A stretch of DNA of 64,000 bases from Casuarina equisetifolia. Its lineage: Eukaryota > Streptophyta > Magnoliopsida > Fagales > Casuarinaceae. The position numbers and the translations under genes are program-made. Location of the stretch: contig CM052354.1 of assembly GCA_028551475.1 (NCBI GenBank), positions 2,525,391 through 2,589,390 of the forward strand. The letters run 5' to 3'. The notes beneath the pieces are model-generated. The model was not told the DNA's origin. It was given only the letters and a program-made list of their open reading frames with translations, and searched no databases. Shown piece after piece: positions 1 to 12,500 of this stretch (its first letter is position 1; each line of letters starts with the position of its first letter).

Positions 1-1302
1 TCAAACCTGCAGTTTCCAAATTTCAAACATGGTAAGCAAGAAAACAACGTGGGCGGATGTTTCTGAATGCATTATGTGCAAGTATGTTGGTGTTTAGAAG
101 TTACATATATTTATAAAGTGAACCTTTAATATGGTGAAAGACCCACCAGGAAGATGATAACGACATCCACAATTCGATAGCCATAAAATAACTATAGATA
201 TTAATTTCTCGTAGAAAACACCATGAAAAGGACAAGGTTCTGACAGGATATCCCCCACTCTGAAAGGTGCTTTTTTTGTACATTGGATACATGATAAGGT
301 TCTTTTATGGAACCGCTGGCTACGAATTACACGTTACAACCACATAAAAATAATTGAGATATACAAGAATATAAAGATATTTTTTAATTAAAGTCCGGAT
401 AAAGAAACTAATTAAAAGTTGAAAGATCATTCTTTCATTTAAATTTAATTTTTAAAATTTTATTTTTAATGTATGATTCTCATTCTACATATATTTTTTT
501 ATGCTAAATGTTATTAAGTTCTAGTATCACATAAATTGAAAAAAAGTTAACATAAATTCTAATATTATATTATAAAAAAAATTTAAGAAAAAAACACAAC
601 ATGTTAACAATTTCAACAAAATAAAACCATAGTGTTCTACGTCAAAAAGAATCTAAAAAATAGTTTCATGGAATCCTGTTTTATGAACAGATGAGAGGAG
701 AGAGAGAGAGTGTGTGTATGTTTGAGGTTTACTTACATTGGATGCAAACCTTCAATAACCAGGATCTTGGGAGGCTTGATGAGCTCCGGCGGGTCCAGAA
801 GACCAGTAACGTGGTTGTAAATCGGCTTCTCGACAGCAACTCCATCCTTAAGAGCTTTAACCTGTTCATACATGAGATCAAAGTTATTGGCTCTCGGGTC
901 CAGCGCGGTGACTCCCTTCTCCTTCCTTCCGGTCCTGTCCAGAGAGTGATAATCATCCAAGCATATCACGGTGGTGGTGTCGCTGATTAGCGTGTTCGAG
1001 TCGGGGTTGCCACCCTTCGGCGGCTCCGCAGCTCCTCCGAACACACTGGTCAGCCTTCTCATGAAGGTGCTCTTCCCGCAGCCCGAGTCCGCCGCCAGAC
1101 CGATCACTACAGTCTGCGAGTCCCCTGCAGCGCATGTTATCACGTACGGCCGGACGGCCACGCCGCCCCTCTTGCTGGTTCTCCTGGCAGCGGTGTAGAA
1201 AAACACCTGTCTCTGATGGAATCCCATGTGGGTCTTTGGTGGTGTGGAGATTGAGCATGTGGAATTCAGGGACTGGGTTGTGTAGACTGTGCAGACCGCC
1301 AT
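1..1302 (-). CDS. PRK: Phosphoribulokinase, chloroplast precursor (5' part; exons 737-1302 and 1-6)
   Basis: Calvin-cycle enzyme that phosphorylates ribulose 5-phosphate to ribulose 1,5-bisphosphate in the chloroplast stroma. Exon 1 starts with ATG at 1302 and encodes about 189 residues. Residues 1 to about 57 are a Ser/Thr/Arg-rich transit peptide. The ATP-binding P-loop (ADSGCGKST) lies at 71-79, and DDYHSLDR follows near 116-123. Cys75 (in the P-loop) and Cys114 (in VICLDD) match the thioredoxin-regulated cysteine pair of the plant enzyme. The exon ends within GLHPM at a GTAAGT donor (731-736, minus strand). A CTGCAG acceptor at 7-12 joins it to GTTTGA at 6-1, which continues the reading frame as Met-Phe-Asp/Glu, exactly what the family has next. 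The remaining exons lie beyond the window. The redox regulation is family knowledge, supported here by the two conserved cysteines. Confidence 0.97.
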
Positions 1303-1382
1303 TTTTGCTCCCCAGTAAGCAATTCACAATGCTATGAGAAAAGAAAGTAGATGATTCAATCGCCTTTTTGTATTCCTCCTAG

Positions 1383-1665
1383 TTATATATCAAGAAAACT
1401 GAAGATGGTGATGAAAGCAGGAGCTGGTTTTGATGTGTTTTTTGTGTTGCAGGTTTATGCTACTACCCCTGGTTTTGGACAAATTTGGAGGTAATTTTAA
1501 GGTGGGATGAAGGGGACATGGTTGGCCAGAACCAATGGGAAGTGGGTAAAAGTGTCAAATGAGCTTCATTTTCCATCATAACCAAAGTCCTAGAAAAAAA
1601 AAAACAGGAATTAAGAAGCTTGGTGGTGATTAATTGCATTTTGGATATTTGAAATGCCACGTGGC
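1383..1665 (-). promoter_or_regulatory. PRK promoter: TATA box and perfect G-box
   Basis: Reading the minus strand, TATATAA lies at 1389-1383, about 80 bases upstream of the ATG, which implies a leader of roughly 50 bases. Further upstream, 1656-1665 is the perfect palindrome GCCACGTGGC (G-box core CACGTG). G-boxes bind bZIP and bHLH/PIF factors and are typical of light-regulated photosynthesis genes. The assignment to PRK rests on position and orientation; no other gene start lies within 7 kb upstream. Confidence 0.65.
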
Positions 1666-1766
1666 AGCAGTATGGTGGCTGGTTGAAGATGAGGGGTGGA
1701 GGGTGTGGAACGGAGGAGATATATGGAGCCCATATCTTCTAATTGAATCTTGGACTGTTCTTGAAT

Positions 1767-4700
1767 GTGTCTTGCATAATCTCAAGGACCACAAAAAGGT
1801 CTAGGAAATAGAACACTTTAACATTCTTAACCAAGGGAAATGTATGGTTTTGGAGCAGTGTTGCAGCTGCTGCAGCTTCTGTAACGCAGTTTCTAGAACA
1901 AACCTCCATGCAGTTGTATTGTTGTCTCCCATGCTGTCTTCCAATTGATGGATTTGGAACACTATTACAGCAGCTGTAGTTGTACTACAGACTTCGTGCA
2001 GCTGTATTCATGTTTCATCAGCCGTTTGCAATACAAGAGTTCAATTTCAATTAGGAGTGAAATTCTTGAACATTCAAGGATAATATCGAACAAAAAAAAT
2101 TATTTAAACCAGAATACCAATGTTTCCCTCACTTCAAATATACTGGTATAAATGAAATCATGAGGATTGAAATCTTAGTATATGAGTTATAGAATGACAA
2201 GGTAAAAATATAAGAACTTGGGTTAGTAGGAAATGTCAGATTTAGCCTTTTTTTCTTAAATTTGTTACGATATTTAAGCACCACTATTAGCTCAAAAGTT
2301 ATAATTGACAACCTACATGTATTTCATATTTTTTTAACAATAATCTAGCAGTGCTCACGAACTTGCTGGCCACCTGTTGGTCCACTTGCCACATAAGATA
2401 CATCAACAAAAATTGATTATAATTTTATATCATTGTCACACTTTTGAACTTTTGGATAAATTATGATGACTTAATTTATGACCAATAGAGTGATAAAATG
2501 AAATCATTTACCTAATTCACAGGTGATGAAACATTTGCAATTGAACATGAACTCTAATATCATATTAAAACAAGTTAATTTTTTTTCTTCCTTAAAATGG
2601 ATTATGGTTTTAAAGCACAATTGTGTTGCAATAGTTTTTTGACAATTATGTTTTAGTAATCATTTACCCCTTAAAACTTACTTGTGAAATAAGACAATTC
2701 TTTAATGCAGAAGATTTTATGATAGGTTTACAAGTAATATAAGACAATTCAACAAAGGCTTTTTAAGAGATAACGATTATTTTTTATTTTTTAAATCTCT
2801 AAAAGAGTTAAAAACTTGTATGTTCGGTATGCTTGGAGACTTAAAAAGATTTTTTTTTTACTTGATATGATACTATATAGTATGATCGTAAGTGAATGCC
2901 CCTAACGATCTTGTAATAATGTATTGATATATATTAAAATTTACTTGCCTAAAAAAAAATTGTTACAAGAACCTATGCATATTCAGGTCCAACATCATAT
3001 TCCATCCGCATCTTGCAATACCTGCTTTTGAAGCAAAGTGACACGAACTTTAATTTCTTGAAAGTTGGATTTTAGTACAGATCTCTATGCAGTTGAATTC
3101 ATATTTGATCCACAAACCGGTTTGCAGTATCTGGTTTTGTTGCAGTATAACCAGTAGCTGTGGGTGACCCGGGTTTCCTCCACCTGGTAATGTTTATGAG
3201 GTCGCCAAAAGTAGATGCGTGAGACACTTTGACTTCATAGTCATGGCTGGCCCATTGTGTGGGATCATTCTTGCTAAATATTTTAATGGATCACACCTTG
3301 TGATAAAGAAAGTGAATGGATATTGAATGTTCTCCAAGAAAATTCAAATCTACTTACTGTTTATGTTCTTTTACTTGTTTTACTTTTGTTTGCATGAAAT
3401 TAATCAGGAAAAACGTTATAATTAAATTTAATTTTAGTTATAATTAATCTTTTATGGGTGTTAGATATATCTGATTAACACATTGTAAATCATGATAAAT
3501 AATATATGAATGAATTTAATAGTGTCATGATCAATAGTAAGTACTTAAGATATTAAGATGGTAAAGTATCAAATAACTAATAAAAACTTTAAATATATTT
3601 GTGCTCTTTAAATATCTTACTAATTCGGCTAATTTGTTATTTGGATGTGACATATTTTAAAGTTGAATTTGGGTTTTTGATTGAAAGAAAATTAACGATG
3701 TAAATTTTTACAAAATTATTTACAGAAGATCTCTACATCAAGATAGTTTCTCGAACCCAATCAATTACTTTTCTTAGTTCTCTTAGTCCTCTTAGTCAAA
3801 TAGATTTTCTTCTATATGCTTCAGAATCTTCGGGTAGAGCAGCTTTGACCATACATGCAAGTCTTCGTATACCATATATAATTGAAAAGGCAAGTTACAT
3901 AATAGCAAAGTCTATTTTGTATACTTGTATTTTACTTTGCGGTCCAATCCAACATATAAATAAATTGTAAACAGGGTAAGAAGCACATTGTTTCAGCAGC
4001 AATAAGTAGTTGGGTTTAAACAAAGTTGGATGTACATGAGCCATTTGAGGAAATAAAGAAGCAAAGTTCATGTCTTTTGTCCTCATCTAATATAAAATTT
4101 AGCCGACATCTTCCAACTTGCTTCACGTCCACCCCATTCCCAACCTTTCAGGCCTACCATTAGTTACTCATCCATCATAGCCTTAAATTATTCCTTTTAA
4201 GTACAAATATCCGGTAAACCATTTGGACTTTTAGGACTTTTAGGAGTTTTTATTGTCCCTGTTAGAAAACTTGAAGGTCAAATTTAAAACTAACTTAAGA
4301 ATTGAAGGATCATGTTTTCATTTAAATTTGATGTAACTAATCTTATTTTTCAATGTAAGACTTTTGTCATATACACGCCTTAAACATTATTAGGTTTAAC
4401 GTTGTATGGATTAGAACATATTTAACTTAGACTTTAATATTATATTGAAAACTTAAAAATTCAATTCAAAAGCTAATTCAACAATACTTGCAAGTTATAT
4501 TGGTCACTTGGTATCGTCTATCAACCTAACATGAACGACCATATAATAACAATAAAATTACCATTGTTGTCCATTTAATTTGGTCTCTTTGTTGGTGATA
4601 TGTAGCGGAAAAACAATTATGCTAGAATATAATACAAAATGGCGGTAACCTCTTCATTCATTGATGTTAAGAGTTCAAATCTTCATAAGAAAACATTGCT

Positions 4701-7700
4701 ATCAAGTATAATAATTGTTACTATATGTGATAAAATGAAAGCAACCTACTTTGAAAACCTTTTGATTGAAAATGGTGGGAATAATTAATAATTACATATT
4801 TTTACTTGGAGAAAATTAGTAGTTCAAATTTTCTTGAGAAACTGTTATTGTCAATTAAAACGGCCTTAACTTCACCTAAAAATACCGTTGGCAAATAATT
4901 GAGATCTTGGATGTTAAAATATGTTTAAAGTATGTACTTGTTTCTTTAAAAAGCGTTGAAAAGGAGAAGATCGTTTTCCATCGTTTTCCATTGTTGTTCA
5001 CCTAAATGTAAAGTAATTCTCCTTGCAACCTTTCAAGCATACGATAAGTACATAACCCATGCATCTGTTTAACAAATAGAACAATTAATTGTAGAAGTTA
5101 TAGCTAAGAGAAGCTAGATCAACTTGAGTTGATTTATTGTTTAAAAACTCAGCCTGATGTTTAAATTTTTTAATGAAGTAATTTTTTTTATGTCAGAATT
5201 CACTAGTTATTAATTACTTAAGATTACGTGTTCAATTTCTTTATTTAAAAAGATTATTTCTATCATAAACTATATTCACTAAACTTTATTTGTAATAATA
5301 ATCCCTAATTTCTAAAAATAGAGGAATTATTTCTATTCTCGACCTTCTTATATGCTTAAAAGTTCAAACTTAATTGAAATATTTTAAATAAATTCAACTC
5401 ACTTGAGAAATTTGTTATTCCCTCATTCAACGTAAATGTGACCATAGTAAATAATTTTCTTTATAAGTTCTTACTTGTTACTATTAAGATTGTAGTAAAC
5501 AAGCTAAAAATTATTCATAACGTTAATAATCTTTGTCTATAACAAGTCACATATAGTTCATCAAAAATTTATGGTGTGTATACAACTTCAAAATTTATGT
5601 TCTTAATTATTCAAGTACACTTATTAGCTCTAAAGTAATGGAGGTCATTTATCTTTTTAATTTGTTAGAGGCCATGAGTCTCATGCTAAAGAGGAAGAAA
5701 CTTATAGTTAAGTTTAAATTAAGAAATTTTGTTCCAACTTTTAGCGGGTTTTTAGTTTAAGCTTTAGGCCTTTTATCTTGATATTAGAGTTTAAGTTAGA
5801 TCTTACTTCAAATCTATTATTTATATGGCATTGTTGTTATTAAGATGACCTTTTAGTATACAAAGGGGTGTTAGAGGTCATGAGTTCCACGGTGAAGTAG
5901 AGAAACTTATGACCAAGTTTAGATAAAAAAAAAATAAAAAATTCTTCCCACCTTTAAAGTAACTTTTGGGTTGACAATACATTTTTGTTAGAAAGATGGT
6001 GAGGGTGCCCATAAATGGGCCGGCCTAGGCCGAGGTTGACACATTCTATAGACCCAAATGTAGCTTCAACCTAAATTTATGCCGAATAGAGAGCCCACAG
6101 CCATTTCACAATCGGTCCGAGGCTGAAATGCGAGACACACAGCAGCACTACATGGAGTTGAGATGACAAACTTGATTCCTCCAAACCTCCCCATACCTTT
6201 TCACCCCAAATCTTCTTTTGCTTATTAGACAAAGACTTTCATTTAAGAGAAAAAAAAAGTACGTATAATATGTCTTATAACTAAACAATTCATTATTTAA
6301 TGAAACTTTTTAAAGAGAAGTAGATCTAAACCTTTTATATAGTATTAAAGTTAGTCCTTATGCATAACTAGTTATTTATCAGTTAAAAAAAATATAAATT
6401 AGATTGTGGGAGAATATTCCATAAAAGAATCCTACATTAAAGATTAAAGTACATGTAATATGAATTATAGGCTTAAACGACTCTTTTCTTCATTAAATTG
6501 TTTTCAAAAAAAGTAAATTTGGGCCTTTCACATTCTTCATGAACTAAAACTCAACTAACTCACCTCTACTTAATCAAGCTTGAAGCTACCAAACCAATCC
6601 TATTGATTTGAGTGAGTGCATGTGTTAACTACATAGGCAAAATGAATAAAGGTAATAATATATTGACTTTGCATGTAAGGTAAAAATATAATTTTACCAA
6701 TTAAGATTTCTTGCAAGTTATTGAGAAATCTTATATATCTATCTCATGGGATGAGTTATTATAGTAATAAAAAAAATTGTTAGAAGAAATTTCATATTAT
6801 ATAAAAACTTAATAAGTAAAGTAAATTATTGCTTTACAACATATGAATTAGCTTCTCTTTAATTATGTAAAATCTCTGATATTGTTAATGTTCGTTAGGT
6901 GTATGTCTTCTGCTTTCTGTTATAGGATTGTGACATATATGTCTTATAGAATAAGAGGGTATAAACTATATGAAGATTATTTATATTGAACTACCCCCGT
7001 GATACACAAATATTATATTGGCTTTTGATCTTTAGAATATATAATATTAGTTTGAATACATGCCGTGGGTGTTCTCATCCAGACCCATCATCTTTTCCCA
7101 TGCTTCACGCTGCCACCCTTTGTTTTTTGCGGTTGAACATAGGATCAGCTTGGGGTTTTGTTTGTCTCAGCACCTCTGCCAAGTTGACTTCTCTGTTGTT
7201 TTTTTGTCTGTATCAACTAATGGTTGTATTTACTAGAAGAAAGAAAGATAGTTATATGCATAAAGTGTTGCATCATTTGTTAATATATTATATTATTGTG
7301 CTTATGCTTTTATGTATGAAAGTATTGTTCTCTCTTAAGCTGGTTTTAAGAGAGAAAATGAGTGTTTTAACATAATATTAGAGTTTGAATTTTAAGCGAA
7401 ACATTTCCATCTTTGTAAATTTTGGTAAGTTATCTGAAGAGTGTTTTTTCATACTTAATAAGGAGATGTATTAAAGCTCAATATAAAGCTATTGGCATAT
7501 TATATTTCTCATATATGAAATGTTTTTCTTATTTTAAAAATTAATTTAAAAAGAAGAAGTGAAACTTTTAACATTGCTCTTTACTATTCATGAAGTTTTG
7601 GAAGCTCATCAACCTGTTTATAATACACTTTTGCTAGCTTTTGCTAATTAAACACTCTCTTTTAATCCCTTTACTACTTTCTTTGAAACTCCCTTTGTAG

Positions 7701-9100
7701 TATAAAGAGGACTATGTAATATTATTTAAAATTCTTTCTTGAAATTCGATATGTTACATATTTAAATATATTAGCTATTCATACTATTTACATATGAAAG
7801 TATTATCATCATTTACAAATTTATTTTAAGAAGAAAAGTAAATTTCTACATAGTTTACTTATCAAAAACATAGATAGATTTGGACACGTGAAAAAAAAAA
7901 TAAAAAAATGAAAGGAAGATAGAGAAAGATAAACCCTCATCACCCGCCAAACAATAAACAATGATGATAAGGTCCTTTCCTTAACACGATTCAACTATTT
8001 GCAATGGAGACACGAAAGTATTCTTCTTGCACTCAAAATCTTGAATCCTCCTCTAGATCTTCATCTTTGTGCTTTATCTTATCGCCTTTGAGCCTAACTT
8101 CACCTATCTTCTTCACCTTTTTGTCATACTCCTCCATACTACCTTTTCCCCCATCTATTAATTCCAGTCATTAAAGACTTCAAGCTCACTTCCTATTAGG
8201 AGTTTATTGACAATTTCTCTTATTTAATGTGGTCATGCATTCTTATAGAATTGTAATTGTTCTAACATAGAAGTTTTAGAAAGGGTCAAATTCTCATTTA
8301 AAAATCAATTGTAAGGAGATGAAAGCACCTAAATATTAGATTAAAACATTAATAACATGAGAAAACTACTATTTTAAACAAGTCTACCAACTTAAGCTTG
8401 AGAGGTCACGAGGATATAATTTACCAATAATAATTTTAAACTATATTTTAGCTTAAATTCTAATATCATATTCAATATATATATCATTATATTTAAAGTA
8501 GATATCATGTCAACCTATTGATAATATATGACAATAATTATTTTATAACAAATCTCTCACCTTGAGTGTGGAAAAATAATGAAAACAAAATCAACAAATG
8601 ATGGCTATGAGTCACTTTTTAGCTTAAAAATTTAATAGTAAGTTGAAAATGTACCATCTCTTTCTTAGTAACAAGTGTTAAGAGTAAAAAAAAATCATAA
8701 ATATACAATAAAGATATCACTTATTTTAATAAAGAAAAAGACTTTATGATGATTTGTTGTTCCACAACTCATATTTGATTCAAAAGCTACTTCAAAATAA
8801 TTAAGCATTTAATACAGATAAGTTTTACCATATGAATTAAATAATGTGACACTGGACATTCATACTAACAATATAAAAATTTATAAGAATATTCAAATAA
8901 AATTATAGATGATTTGATCCATTAAACTTAAACAAAGGAAACAATGTTCAACCAAATCTAGCGATCTTAAATGCTAGCCGACACTTTCCCTAACCCTTAA
9001 ACACTTGCGTTTTGAATTGTCCCAAAGGTTGGTTGAGGGGCTAATTTCCCATCCAACAGAAGATCATCGAGCTCTTCCGTAACCACAAAGTAGGACCCAC
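1767..9100. other. AT-rich intergenic region without recognisable genes
   Basis: All open frames here are short and of low-complexity composition, with no recognisable domains or convincing exon structure. The stretch contains poly-A/T runs and a diverged, roughly 100-bp direct repeat at about 5660-5760 and 5870-5960 (both start GTTAGAGG.CATGAGT). I see no RNA gene, transposon end or terminal repeat that I can support. Confidence 0.5.
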
Positions 9101-9195
9101 CCACCGTTCGAAGCGTCGGATTTCGGCAATGCCAGCTCATCACTGGTACACAATTGTCTCCATCCCATCCTACGCTGAATCCCCCATCTCCATCC

Positions 9196-9231
9196 GCCAC
9201 GTCATAAAACTCGCGTGCTCTCTGACGTGGC
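9196..9231. promoter_or_regulatory. Inverted pair of ACGT-core bZIP motifs upstream of SCAMP
   Basis: GCCACGTCA at 9196-9204 and TGACGTGGC at 9223-9231 are exact reverse complements separated by 18 bases, about 270-310 bases upstream of the SCAMP start codon. TGACGTGG matches the UPRE-type site (TGACGTGG/A) of ER-stress bZIP factors and also resembles ABRE/G-box hybrids. The pairing is seen directly; the regulator is inferred. Confidence 0.45.
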
Positions 9232-9502
9232 AGTCGTATGTGGCGTGCACATTAAAAAGGTGCTTACACCGGAACACCGCTCGAGACGGTTGTTCAAGGA
9301 CAGTAGCGTAAATAGCTGGCATTCGGGAGGCAAATTGTGTACAGTGGCAAAAATTCTGAAACTTATCCCGCGCGTAGCGACTAAGCGGAGAGAAAAGTAA
9401 AGCCAGTCGCTTACTGTCTCTCAATCTGCGTGCGTATTCGACAGTCTAGTCGGAGCTTTTCTCTGCAGGAATTTAGGGGTTTGGGAAGGGAGGAGAGAGA
9501 CG

Positions 9503-12500
9503 ATGAGTCGGTACAATGATCCCAATCCATTCGATGAGGAAGAAGTCAATCCATTTTCGGTGAATCTCTCACTTTTTTTTTTTTTTGTTTTTTTGTTTTT
9601 CAGATTTTATGCTATAAGATCTACGCTCATTTTCAGCTCTTGATTTGTTTTTCTTCTCTCCGTAGTGCTTGAATTGTTGTTAGCGTTTGTATTGTGTGAT
9701 TAGCGGAGTGGTGTTTTTTGATTTGTTTGGGGTAGTTTGGGTATTTGGATGGCTCTGATCTGGATCTGAATGCTCTCCGCTCTTTGCTCGGTTTGGTTGC
9801 CGAGAAAATTTAGGGAAAGGAAGGAAAGAGAAGGGAAATGGAAGGAGGATTTTGGCGTTTTAGTCTAATTCGAGTGTTTAGTGCCGTTTAGTTCATCAAA
9901 ATTTGGTGACATTTACAGAGTAGTACGATAAGAAATTTGAAATTTGAATTTTGAAAGAAGCTGTCTGTTGATTCATTTCTGAAGAGTTTACTACCTGACA
10001 CTTGATTCTGTATCCAGTTTAAGAACATTGCAGAAATATATTCTATTAAGGTGAGAATAAGAATAATTTCCTTTTTTTTTTTTTTTTGGAAAATAAGATG
10101 GAGCTTGTGTGTTATCAAGCTACGCTTCCTTTTGTGAAATGCAGATCTTTCGGCCTCTGCAACTTTTTTTTTTTAGTGTGCATACCCGGTATTGTAGGCG
10201 GAAATTAATCCTTTTTTGTAAAAGAAAAGGGTCCTATATTCCCTTGAATGTTGGATCATATGGTTCTGCTAATATTAAATCTGGACTGCCTTCCCAGTCC
10301 TATTTTATTCACCCAGGTACGAAGTGGGATTCACATATCTAGAAATTCTACAAGCACGAATTTACAATCCTCTCCCCTCTTTAAAGAGAGAGAGCAAAAA
10401 AAAAGTCTAAAATCTTTTGCCTTGAATTTTAAGTTTCTTCAAATAGTAAGTCTCCTGGGTATCAGCTCTGAGCTCAAGGTTAGGGCAAGGTTGTGGTAGC
10501 TCTTGTTAATAAGTGAAGTCTTTTTTGAACCCCAATTTCCCTGTGTCCATACAAAATAAAAACTTTGTGAGAACCCAGAGGTTTTCACTTGTTATAATAG
10601 TGTCGAATTTCTAACACTTTATAATTGGAACTCTAAAGTTAAATCTTCTATAACTTCTCTTTTGATAGGTTAGATTATAATTTGGTGCTTGTGACATCAC
10701 ATAAATTGATTGTTAGTCTAGACTTTGTACACTACTTCCTTTAGTGGGGAAGATAGCAAATGGAATGAATCTAATTGTATTGCCAGAGTATTTCTTATGA
10801 AGTTCTGGACCAAACTGGTTCTTTACTTTATGCATTTTAAAATCAAAGACCTTCAACTTATAGAAACATGTGTATCTGCAATGGGAAGTTCTTGCCGCAG
10901 ATGAAAATAGACACTCTCATTTACTGTACTTCATCTACTAAATTAAAGTGACACCCAGTTTTTACGACTTCATGAACATGGTGTGCCTGTTGGACTGCTG
11001 CAAACTTCAATAATCATGCAGATTCTTGAGTTTTGGAAATTCCTCTTTTTATCATTGATTCACTGAATCATCAATTGGGAACATTTTCAGAACGGAACTG
11101 CTCCTGGATCAAAGCCACGTATTCCACCACTGGGATCTGGAACCCTGGGCTTTGGGCAGAAACATGATGCAACAACAGATATACCATTGGACAATATGAA
11201 CGTAAAGTTTATGTTCCCTTTGCTATTCTGTTCTTTTCTTTGATGCCTTTGGGAGAGCTAAGTTATGTTCTTGAGTGTATGCTTTATGCAGGATTCCAAG
11301 AGCAGAGAGAAAGAGCTTGCTGTTTGGGAAGCTGATCTTAAGAGGAGGGAAAAGGTTAGTGCTGCAACTTGATGATTGAGTTCTTGTCTGAAAGCGTTTT
11401 TATAATTCACCACCACCGCGCCCCCTGCCCCCCCCCAACACCCACCCACACAGACACAACACACCAAACACCCAACAAACGCTGATCAATTCTCCATTTA
11501 TTTAGAGAAATGGGGATTGTCTTCCCCCAAAATGACAATGCATTACTTACAGCATTAAATGTAATATGTCCTTTTCCTTGGATTCTAATATTTCAATGTG
11601 CTTTTTAACTTGTTGTCTACAGGATATAAAACGGAGAGAAGAAGCTGTTGCCAATGGTAAACTGTGACACTACTACCTACAACGTCTACTGGTGAAAATT
11701 ATGCACTTTCTTTCTACCTTGCTGTTCTCAGAATTTGTAATTGTGCTTTCAATTTTTTGTCAGCTGGTTCCCCTGATGATAATAGAAATTGGCCTCCCTT
11801 TTTCCCAATCATTCATCACGATATAGCAAATGAAATACCAGTTCATGCCCAAAGGATGCAGTATTTGGCTTTTGCAAGTTGGTTAGGTAAAGAAGGCCAT
11901 TTATTTCAGTCTATTTTGCATTCTTTTTTCTGGATTAAGTTCTTGGAAATTTTCTCATCCCCCTAATATTACAAGACATAGCTCTTCATGGACTAGTGGC
12001 TCTATAATCTTGTCGTTTGTTATTTTGCTTCCCTAGCAACTTGGTTTGATATGTTCTGCACACGAGAAATTTCCATGTTAGGATGCGGTTGTGTTCTCTG
12101 AGTAATAATTTTGGTTCAAAACCATTCTTTCTAGCCTGTGGCTATATCTGATGCCTTTGAAGTACTGTTTGTGCAGGTATAGTTCTTTGTCTTGGTTTCA
12201 ATGTGGTTGCTGTGACTGTCTGCTGGATTAGAGGCGGGGGTGAGCTTCTGTTTTCTCATCGTACTTGTGTTTTTAAGATGCGTTTAGGATCTGTATGCGA
12301 TTTATATCTTCTGTTGATGTTCCCCATTTGCAGGTGTCAAAATTTTTTTCCTTGCTGTAATCTATGCCCTACTTGGGTGCCCACTTTCATATGTGCTGTG
12401 GTACAGGCCTCTCTATCATGCTATGAAGTAAGTACCCAATAATGTAGGGAGACTTTTTACTTAATTCATGTAATGGATATTAACAATTTTATATTTTTCA

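Noticed and set aside
6986-7375. Open frame of 129 codons
   Set aside because: Hydrophobic, AT-driven composition with no domain, no promoter context and no exon structure; likely chance.
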